From Candidatus Iainarchaeum sp. (GTDB lineage Archaea; Iainarchaeota; Iainarchaeia; Iainarchaeales; GCA-2688035): DNA of 7,762 bases. Positions within the stretch are counted from its first letter, which is position 1. Each line of letters starts with the position of its first letter. This document shows, one piece after another, positions 1-4,317 of this stretch. The DNA lies in NCBI GenBank assembly GCA_016931555.1, contig JAFGEM010000038.1, forward strand, positions 1-7,762, given 5' to 3'. A program made the position numbers and the translations under genes. The notes under the pieces were generated by a model. The model saw only the letters and a program-made list of their open reading frames with translations, had not been told where the DNA came from and searched no databases.

Positions 1-87
1 GTGCAACGCATGAGCTGGGAAGAAAAACTATTAAAAGAATATAACAAACAAAAGTATAGAGGGGAAGTTAATTCAGGACACCACAAA

Positions 88-100
88 GTCTTGTCAAGAC
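88..100. promoter_or_regulatory. 13-base palindrome next to the first promoter (operator-like)
   Basis: GTCTTGTCAAGAC has perfect 6-base arms around one central base and ends directly at the A-rich BRE-like stretch (101-105) of the 148-690 promoter. In archaea, dimeric helix-turn-helix regulators often bind next to BRE/TATA, so an operator is a reasonable inference. The otherwise duplicated second promoter has no counterpart. It is not followed by a T tract, which argues against a terminator. Confidence 0.35.
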
Positions 101-115
101 AAAAACTTTATATAC
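101..115 (+). promoter_or_regulatory. archaeal BRE/TATA promoter of the first pilin-like gene
   Basis: An A-rich BRE-like stretch is followed by CTTTATATAC (TTTATATA at 107-114). With the usual archaeal spacing of about 26-27 bases from TATA centre to transcription start, initiation falls near 137, on the first base of GGTGAT. The mRNA leader would be only about 11 bases. The second copy at 715-724 has identical geometry. Confidence 0.75.
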
Positions 116-191
116 AAGAAATTGCTTATTCTAGTTGGTGATTTTGATTGTTTCTGAATAGAAGAGGGCAGTCCTTTGATGTTTTCAAATT
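106..191 (+). repeat. direct repeat, copy 1: promoter to signal peptide (copy 2 at 715-800)
   Basis: Copy 1 covers TATA, leader, SD, TTG start, prepilin signal and the start of the assembly helix. It aligns to 715-800 without indels at a constant offset of 609 bases. Exact blocks include 106-121 with 715-730 and 175-191 with 784-800 (TTTGATGTTTTCAAATT). This shows that the gene was duplicated with its promoter. Confidence 0.8.
137..142 (+). promoter_or_regulatory. Shine-Dalgarno site that fixes the TTG start at 148
   Basis: GGTGAT matches the archaeal 16S anti-SD and lies five bases before TTG at 148. No ATG or GTG is available before the class III signal motif, so this site decides the start. 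Confidence 0.75.
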
Positions 192-690
192 ATTGATTTC
201 TGCAATTGTCGCAGTTGCGATTTTGGCGATATTGCTTGCAATTATCCAACCGTGGAATCCACAGGGAGACCCTATCAGGGAAACCAAAAAGCTTGTTGGG
301 GAAATTGCCGGCAGTCCCAGCACCCCTGCTACGAGCCAGGAAGTCATTTTTAAGAAGGGCATTACAATTAACAGCGGCTTGATTTCAAGTGCAAGCCAAG
401 GTTTGGTAGCTGAACATGCGGTTTGCATTGTTCCAGGTGACTTTTCAGGGCAGGATTCAATCTGGGAGTCCTACAATGGAGTTAGAGTAACATATAAAGG
501 CACTTCAGATACTGCTGCAGTTATACATGCTATCTGTGATGTTTGCAGCAAAATCTCCGAAAGCGGCTACTTTACTACTTACGATCCCAATATGGAAGAG
601 GAATGGCTGGATGAATGCAATGATTCTGTATTCAGCACAGAGAACAGCGATGAAACCTGCTGTCTCTTTGCAATAAAGAGATCAATCTAA
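148..690 (+). CDS. class III signal peptide, pilin-like protein (paralog A)
   Basis: Predicted 180-residue surface protein with the layout of an archaeal type IV pilin. The short basic leader MFLNRRG is followed by Q8, so prepilin peptidase (PibD/FlaK/EppA type) would cut G7|Q8. A hydrophobic helix spans about residues 13-34, and the remaining 145 residues form a soluble outside domain. That domain has six cysteines (93, 130, 133, 157, 171, 172), including ICDVC and a CC pair near the end, plus a TP...V-x-F motif (residues 59-68) and RVTYKGT (113-119). All are shared with the protein at 757-1320, so three disulfides or a bound metal are possible. The TTG start is chosen because of GGTGAT and the signal motif. 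It has its own promoter and a T-rich downstream tract, so it is probably monocistronic. The pilin-like class is well supported; whether it is a structural pilin, adhesin or minor subunit is not. Confidence 0.8.
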   Translation: MFLNRRGQSFDVFKLLISAIVAVAILAILLAIIQPWNPQGDPIRETKKLVGEIAGSPSTPATSQEVIFKKGITINSGLISSASQGLVAEHAVCIVPGDFSGQDSIWESYNGVRVTYKGTSDTAAVIHAICDVCSKISESGYFTTYDPNMEEEWLDECNDSVFSTENSDETCCLFAIKRSI

Positions 691-706
691 TTTTCTTTTC
701 TCTTTT
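691..706 (+). terminator. T/C-rich tract after the first pilin-like gene
   Basis: TTTTCTTTTCTCTTTT starts directly after the TAA stop, with no obvious hairpin. T-rich runs on the non-template strand are the usual intrinsic archaeal termination signal. The next promoter starts about eight bases later. Confidence 0.5.
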
Positions 707-708
707 AA

Positions 709-724
709 CAAAACCTTTATATAC
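709..724 (+). promoter_or_regulatory. archaeal BRE/TATA promoter of the second pilin-like gene
   Basis: ACAAAACC flank plus CTTTATATAC at 715-724. The 16 bases 715-730 are identical to 106-121. Predicted initiation falls near 746, again on the first base of GGTGAT. The palindrome seen upstream of the first copy is absent, so the two copies could be controlled differently. Confidence 0.75.
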
Positions 725-800
725 AAGAAAACGCTTTATTTTTGCGGTGATTTAATTTGGTTTTCAATAGAAGAGGACAAGCGTTTGATGTTTTCAAATT
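715..800 (+). repeat. direct repeat, copy 2: promoter to signal peptide (copy 1 at 106-191)
   Basis: Second copy of the promoter, leader, SD, start and signal peptide block. Differences concentrate in the leader between TATA and SD and at third codon positions, which fits selection on both the regulatory spacing and the peptide. Confidence 0.8.
746..751 (+). promoter_or_regulatory. Shine-Dalgarno site that fixes the TTG start at 757
   Basis: GGTGAT lies five bases before TTG at 757, the same spacing as in the first copy. It sits at the predicted 5' end of the transcript. Confidence 0.75.
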
Positions 801-1320
801 GTTGATTGCGGCAGTAGTTGCAGTTGTAATACTCACTCTATTGCTTTCCATTGTAGGGCAGATAGACATATTCGGGCAGGGAGACCCTTTGAAAGAAGGG
901 CAAACAGTGCTTAGAGACATTGTAACAAAGCGCACGACACCGCAGAATACAAAGAAAGTTACCTTCACTCCAAATTATTCCATAAACAGCAGCAGCCTCT
1001 CTGAGGGCACAGACGGCCAGGTTGACGAGGACGCAATATGTGTTAGCGCCGGGGATTTTATTGATGACAGCAGCTGGACTGAAAATAATGGCCGCAGAGT
1101 AACCTACACTGGAACGGGAAACAAGACAGTTGTTTTGCGCGGAATATGCGACATATGCAGCAAAATAGCTGAAGACTATGACCAGTATTTTGACGACTAT
1201 GACCCGGAATTTCTCTTTGATGAGGGCAGTGTTGAAGACTCCTGCGGCAGTCTGGATCCTTTTAACAGCGAAAACAACGATGAAATCTGCTGTGTTGTAG
1301 CAGTCAAGAAAACAACATAA
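757..1320 (+). CDS. class III signal peptide, pilin-like protein (paralog B)
   Basis: A 187-residue paralog of the protein at 148-690. The leader MVFNRRG ends before Q8 (predicted cleavage G7|Q8), and the mature N-terminus QAFDVFKLLIAAV leads into a hydrophobic helix at about 13-34. The outside domain keeps the TTP...V-x-F motif (60-70), C95 before the GDF triplet, RRVTYTGT (113-120), ICDICSKI (130-137) and the SENNDE-x-CC end (171-179). All six cysteines of paralog A have counterparts (95, 131, 134, 163, 178, 179). An acidic Asp/Tyr stretch at 139-151 is longer than in A. N-terminal halves are much closer than outside domains, the usual pattern for pilins with conserved assembly helices and diverging surfaces. 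Promoter, SD and TTG start match those of A. The exact role is unknown. Confidence 0.8.
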   Translation: MVFNRRGQAFDVFKLLIAAVVAVVILTLLLSIVGQIDIFGQGDPLKEGQTVLRDIVTKRTTPQNTKKVTFTPNYSINSSSLSEGTDGQVDEDAICVSAGDFIDDSSWTENNGRRVTYTGTGNKTVVLRGICDICSKIAEDYDQYFDDYDPEFLFDEGSVEDSCGSLDPFNSENNDEICCVVAVKKTT

Positions 1321-1351
1321 AATTCCTTTTTTTTCTTTCCATTTTTTTTTT
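1321..1351 (+). terminator. double poly-T archaeal terminator
   Basis: Directly after the TAA of paralog B there is a run of eight Ts (1327-1334) and then ten Ts (1342-1351). Two strong T tracts in tandem, without a hairpin, are a typical archaeal intrinsic terminator. They separate the duplicated pair from the following operon. Confidence 0.7.
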
Positions 1352-1359
1352 GCTTTAAA

Positions 1360-1377
1360 AACGAAGATTTTATATAC
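1360..1377 (+). promoter_or_regulatory. promoter of the five-gene pilin-like operon (leaderless)
   Basis: A-rich BRE-like bases precede TTTTATATAC (1368-1377). The TTTATATA centre lies about 28 bases before ATG at 1401, so transcription should begin within about two bases of the start codon. There is no SD between them. This differs from the two upstream promoters, which have an SD and a TTG start. Confidence 0.7.
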
Positions 1378-1400
1378 TTCTTTTTCTCTTTTATTTTATT

Positions 1401-1565
1401 ATGCTAGAGTTTCTTAAGGAGCAACGGGCGCAGAGTGAATGGAGCTCTGTTTACATGCTGTTGATTCTGATTATTGCGGCTATTGCACTGATCGCTATAA
1501 TCAAGCCAATGTTCCAGCAGAGCCAGAGAATAGTGAGAAATACTGGGCCGCAGAGCTCGCTTTAA
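1401..1565 (+). CDS. 54-residue class III signal, mini-pilin-like protein
   Basis: A short gene, easily missed by length cut-offs, reading MLEFLKEQRAQSEWSSVYML at its start. R9-A10|Q11 fits prepilin peptidase cleavage. A hydrophobic helix covers about 17-35 (LLILIIAAIALIAII). Only about 19 residues follow (KPMFQQSQRIV...), so the mature protein of 44 residues is almost all assembly helix with no globular head. Support for it being real is its precise leaderless promoter, its ATG, a signal motif in the expected place, and its position as first gene of the operon, 20 bases before the next start. A different frame is also open over this stretch (from about 1439) but gives no sensible protein there. 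By analogy with small Flp-type pilins of bacterial Tad systems it could be a filament core subunit; that is inference. Confidence 0.75.
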   Translation: MLEFLKEQRAQSEWSSVYMLLILIIAAIALIAIIKPMFQQSQRIVRNTGPQSSL

Positions 1566-1585
1566 AAAAATTTGTTCGTGTTTTT

Positions 1586-2158
1586 ATGCTGAATAATAAG
1601 GGACAGGAAGAGGCTCCTTTTGAGTTGCTGATTGCTGTTATTACAATGGGTTTTGTCTTGATGATTGCAATTGTTGCAATGAACGCTCTGAACGCGGAAA
1701 AGTGCAAGAACGAGACAGAGGCAAAGCTTGAGGAATTCAAGACAATGATTGAAACAGTTGTAAATCAAAAGACTCCTAAAACAGTTGATTTTACCTCGCA
1801 CTGTTACAATCCAAAGGACGAGAGGATTAAAATCCAAAAGTATTTCGATCCGGGAATATGCACTGATTATTGTGCAAGCGGGGGCCATCTTTGCTCGCTT
1901 CTCGAGTATTCCAATTCCGAGGCAGGGGTTTATTTCAAAAAGTGTTTGAATATTAATCCCGACACTGTTTTTGTTGAACAGGCTGAAGCCACTCCAACAA
2001 CATGCCCTGATTTGGAGGAAAGCGAGCAAAAGCTTTTGGTTAATTTTTGGGATGTGATTCCAAGGGGAATTTTTGAAATGAATAACCCCACTGGCTCTGG
2101 AGAGGTTTTTCCAACAATCTGCGCTTACTGCAAAAAAAGAACAGGAACGTGCGGGTGA
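1586..2158 (+). CDS. class III signal, 10-cysteine pilin-like protein
   Basis: 190-residue predicted surface protein. The leader MLNNKG ends before Q7, followed by EEAPFELL and a hydrophobic helix at about 14-36. The outside domain has ten cysteines (40, 73, 92, 96, 103, 120, 140, 179, 182, 189), including CTDYC and ICAYC. It shares the TP-x-x-V-x-F motif (63-69) with the duplicated pair, and its late ICAYC recalls their ICDxC, so all three probably share a fold. The frame is open further upstream to 1439, but ATG at 1586 is chosen because it puts the prepilin motif at the N-terminus and clears the 54-residue gene. There is no clear SD. Translation may be coupled to the gene ending 20 bases upstream, or start from a weak internal TATA-like TTTAAAAA (1561-1568). 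The precise role is unknown. Confidence 0.78.
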   Translation: MLNNKGQEEAPFELLIAVITMGFVLMIAIVAMNALNAEKCKNETEAKLEEFKTMIETVVNQKTPKTVDFTSHCYNPKDERIKIQKYFDPGICTDYCASGGHLCSLLEYSNSEAGVYFKKCLNINPDTVFVEQAEATPTTCPDLEESEQKLLVNFWDVIPRGIFEMNNPTGSGEVFPTICAYCKKRTGTCG

Positions 2159-2159
2159 T
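2154..2159 (+). promoter_or_regulatory. Shine-Dalgarno site overlapping the upstream stop codon
   Basis: GGTGAT contains the TGA stop (2156-2158) of the 10-cysteine protein gene and lies six bases before ATG at 2166. This suggests translational coupling. Confidence 0.65.
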
Positions 2160-2165
2160 TTTTGA

Positions 2166-2975
2166 ATGCTTGCTTTTTCCCTCAGCAAAATGAATCTTTT
2201 GATTCTTGTTACTGCAGTCTTTGCAATAATAGCGTACTTTATGTTTGCTTTGGTTAACATTGTTATTGTAATGGCAGCGCAGGAAATTGTGAATGAAAAG
2301 GCAAACGAGGCATGGGGTGTTGTTAATGCGGAAACCCATTGTTTTCAGAAGCCCATAAACATTCAGCCTTACATTCGTTACTTTGGAGCTTCGCGTTATT
2401 ATTATGCAATGAAGATTTCGCGTTATCCTGCGGAGACAGTTCCTGGTGAAAAAAATACTTTGATTTTTTCTATTGTTGAGAGGAAACAGCCTGACAAGAT
2501 TATTGCAGCAAAAAGAATTGACATTGATGCAGAGGTTGTTTTGTTTGGCTGGAAGGGCAGTGATGGCTTGGATATTCTTGAGGAAACCCAGATTATTGTG
2601 CTTGACCCTCAGGCAGAGGTTCCCTCAAATTCTTTTGTACTAGTAAAAGAGGTTCACGATGATAAGACTTATTTGTATATTATTGCGTGTGCGTTTGGTT
2701 CTGGGGGCTCGACATTTGTTGATTGCATGGAAAACCCTGATTTTGTGGGGTGCTCTTCTTTTGAGGAGGGGCGCGGCAATCAGGGTTATGTTGTTTCAGG
2801 AAATCTGGGAAGCCTGTGCCTCTGCAACATGCAGGATGTTGGAATGAAAATTAATAATGCGGGGGCCTGTATTGCAAATCCGAATGTTCCCGAGCATAAT
2901 TCTGAGTGTTTTCCGACTTTGCCTGACAAAGAATGCTGCAGGACAGGCGGCGGCTGTTGTACAGGGGGTGCATGA
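2166..2975 (+). CDS. membrane-anchored protein with 12 cysteines and a CC...CC tail
   Basis: 269 residues. The N-terminus MLAFSLSKMNLLILVTAVFA leads into a hydrophobic helix at about 10-37 (also FMFALVNIVIVMAA). No [K/R]G|Q site is visible, so it is probably a simple N-terminal anchor or a non-canonical pilin-like subunit. Residues 40-175 look beta-rich and nearly cysteine-free (only C59). Cysteines then crowd the C-terminus: 175, 187, 196, 218, 220, 235, 248, 257, 258, 264 and 265, ending ECCRTGGGCCTGGA. This suggests a disulfide-knotted or metal-binding outside tail. The ATG at 2166 has a good SD; M9 (2190) is a weaker alternative. It sits between pilin-like genes, seven bases after one stop and abutting the next start, so a role in the same structure, perhaps tip or anchor, is likely but unproven. 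I do not recognise a named family. Confidence 0.75.
   Translation: MLAFSLSKMNLLILVTAVFAIIAYFMFALVNIVIVMAAQEIVNEKANEAWGVVNAETHCFQKPINIQPYIRYFGASRYYYAMKISRYPAETVPGEKNTLIFSIVERKQPDKIIAAKRIDIDAEVVLFGWKGSDGLDILEETQIIVLDPQAEVPSNSFVLVKEVHDDKTYLYIIACAFGSGGSTFVDCMENPDFVGCSSFEEGRGNQGYVVSGNLGSLCLCNMQDVGMKINNAGACIANPNVPEHNSECFPTLPDKECCRTGGGCCTGGA
2964..2970 (+). promoter_or_regulatory. Shine-Dalgarno site for the gene at 2976
   Basis: GGGGGTG ends five bases before ATG at 2976 and lies inside the final codons of the preceding gene. The upstream TGA (2973-2975) directly abuts this ATG. Confidence 0.6.
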
Positions 2976-3533
2976 ATGAGGCGCTTGATAATTAAAAATT
3001 TTTTTTGTGGGTTGAAGTTGAAATCAAAAGGTTTTATTGGCCCTATTGGCGATGATTTGCCTAGTCTCATCCCCTTAGTTTTTGCATTGATTATTTTCTT
3101 TTACTCTTTTACATTTGCCTGGAATATTTATGATGAGAGGAACAGTATTTTTTCTGATAGTGTTGATGTTTTTAACGTTGCCCATGCAATGCGCGGCTCT
3201 TCTTATATTAGCGGTTTTGAGGATTTTCAGGAGAATTGCTCTAAAGCCAGGTCAATAAAGCGCGTTAACTTCAGGGTTGGCTTGCTGGAGCTTTCTTCGA
3301 ATCCCCTTGCGGAAGGCGGCGAGCACTTTGCTGGCTTTGGCAGAGATGTTTCAGATGATTTTTTTGACCCTCCGGATTCCGAGAAATTCGAGTGTTCCAA
3401 CAGCAGTGATGATATTCCCCCTTTGTATAGCCTCAGGTTTTTTCCTGTTGCACTGCAGAGGGATTATGGAGAAGGCAATGACCGGCATTTTTTTGTCAAG
3501 CCAATGCTTTTAGTGGTGATTACTTGGCAATGA
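2976..3533 (+). CDS. class III-like pilin protein with GDDLPSLIPLVFAL helix
   Basis: 185 residues. A longer basic leader (MRRLIIKNFFCGLKLKSKG) precedes F20-IGPIGDDLPSLIPL and a hydrophobic helix at about 30-50. K18-G19|F20 fits relaxed class III cleavage, with F rather than Q at +1. The sequence after the helix (NIYDERNSIFSDSVDVFNVA) continues as a likely amphipathic helix, as in pilin stalks. The outside domain holds only two cysteines (88 and 140). It ends VKPMLLVVITWQ, a hydrophobic beta-strand-like end. From memory, proteins with this GDDLPSLIPLVFAL segment and VKPMLLVV ending recur next to other class III proteins in DPANN archaeal genomes, but this needs a search. Its stop overlaps the next start (TGA 3531-3533 against ATG 3530), indicating coupling. 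Confidence 0.78.
   Translation: MRRLIIKNFFCGLKLKSKGFIGPIGDDLPSLIPLVFALIIFFYSFTFAWNIYDERNSIFSDSVDVFNVAHAMRGSSYISGFEDFQENCSKARSIKRVNFRVGLLELSSNPLAEGGEHFAGFGRDVSDDFFDPPDSEKFECSNSSDDIPPLYSLRFFPVALQRDYGEGNDRHFFVKPMLLVVITWQ
3515..3520 (+). promoter_or_regulatory. Shine-Dalgarno site for the gene at 3530 (or TTG 3524)
   Basis: GGTGAT lies inside the preceding gene. It is nine bases before ATG 3530 and three before the in-frame TTG 3524. The other GGTGAT-led genes here use five or six, so spacing does not settle the start. Confidence 0.5.
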
Positions 3534-4291
3534 ATGGGAAAGGGCAGGCTTCAATAACAGACGCACTCTATTTTTTGTTGATTGTTTCTGCTTTGAGTGT
3601 TTTTCTTTTTGTTTATTCAATGAATTACGGCAGTACTGTTGCCGACCAGATTGAAAGGCAGTTTGGCCAGGAGTATGCCTCTTCTTCCTTCAGAACAATT
3701 TTTTACAACAGCACTCCAAGAATTCCGGGGGAATCTCTTGAGGAAACTCTAGAGGTTGACTATTTGCTTGCTGCAATAAAAGAGGATTATGCTGATGACA
3801 AAAAAATTAACAGGACTCGTGAAGTGCTTGCAAATAACATTGTTGGCATAATGGAGCCTTTGCATGACAGTTTTGATTATGCTTTTTATGTTTATTTGGA
3901 GGAAGCTGGGGCTCAAAAATTCGCTTTTTTGCTTGTTTCCCTGCACAACAGGGTTTTGCCTGAAGGGCGCAGAGTAGGCGATTATACGACTGATGCAATT
4001 GTTTATTTGTGCGAGCCAGCTGAATTGACTTCTTTGGACAGGCTTGAGGCAATGCTTTCAAAGCTTGGCACTGTTTCAAGGTCTGAGAGCAGAATGCGTT
4101 TGCCCATAATAAAAGAAAGCGGGCAGAGCACTGACTTGGTTACCTCTTATGTTAATCTTGCAATGTGGGTTTCCACGCAAATTCCAGAGGAGTTCAATGA
4201 TTTGAATTGCGACCCCTGTTGGATTAAGAGCCAGGGCGCGGATGAGTGGGAGAAGCAGAACGGCCCTGCCTGCCCGCAGCTTGGGCCATAG
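3530..4291 (+). CDS. class III signal peptide, pilin-like protein, last gene of operon
   Basis: 253 residues from ATG 3530, or 255 from TTG 3524. The leader MNGKG ends before QASITDALYF, a clean class III site, followed by a hydrophobic helix at about residues 12-30. The region after it (NYGSTVADQIERQFGQEYAS) looks like a helical stalk, and the rest is a large mixed domain. Cysteines are few and late (residues 161, 227, 230 and 248 from the ATG), with a CDPC motif and a final ACPQLGP. The four-base overlap with the upstream stop marks it as part of the same operon. KGQASI-x-DAL...SxxYGS-type N-termini are, to my recollection, common among archaeal class III proteins. A minor or priming subunit is plausible. 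The gene ends 26 bases from the convergent gene, and the T run at 4325-4332 may terminate the operon. Confidence 0.8.
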   Translation: MNGKGQASITDALYFLLIVSALSVFLFVYSMNYGSTVADQIERQFGQEYASSSFRTIFYNSTPRIPGESLEETLEVDYLLAAIKEDYADDKKINRTREVLANNIVGIMEPLHDSFDYAFYVYLEEAGAQKFAFLLVSLHNRVLPEGRRVGDYTTDAIVYLCEPAELTSLDRLEAMLSKLGTVSRSESRMRLPIIKESGQSTDLVTSYVNLAMWVSTQIPEEFNDLNCDPCWIKSQGADEWEKQNGPACPQLGP

Positions 4292-4317
4292 AATATAAAA
4301 TGGCAAGAATGGGCCCG

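Larger units (their letters stand above)
1..141 (+). other. window edge: possible 3' end of an upstream gene, frame unresolved
   Basis: Two readings remain. One frame is open from base 1 to TGA at 139-141, giving a helix-like start (MSWEEKLLKEYNKQK) but a poor tail. Its last part would run across the TATA box at 106-115. The same frame in the downstream promoter copy also gives LYIQE followed by TGA in the SD, although there it is closed by TAA at 706-708, so the reading through the promoter looks fortuitous. A second frame ends at TAA 42-44 with a tail ending GRKTIKRI, leaving a normal intergenic space before the promoter. The third frame stops at 11-13. I cannot tell which, if either, is the end of a real gene. 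Confidence 0.3.

Noticed and set aside
1..141. Open frame from base 1 to TGA 139-141 read as a firm gene end
   Set aside because: It would cover the TATA box and SD of the first pilin-like gene, and the equivalent frame in the second promoter copy shows the same LYIQE...TGA tail with no gene attached, so the reading there reflects promoter conservation.
1559..1571. TATA-like CTTTAAAAAAA before the 1586 gene
   Set aside because: Its centre is only about 21 bases from ATG 1586 rather than about 26, and it coincides with the end of the preceding gene; kept only as a weak possible internal promoter.
1439..1585. Upstream extension of the 1586-2158 gene
   Set aside because: It would bury the prepilin motif inside the protein and overlap the 54-residue gene in another frame; the extension (rich in scattered Cys, Tyr and Asn) has no membrane or signal features.
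1562..2260. Long minus-strand open frame across two pilin-like genes
   Set aside because: It is antisense to well-supported coding sequence; the translation is compositionally odd and has no recognisable signal, domain or promoter.
4292..4317. Hairpin terminator between the convergent genes
   Set aside because: The 26-base gap contains GGGCCC, a palindrome too short to form a hairpin, and no T tract directly beside it.
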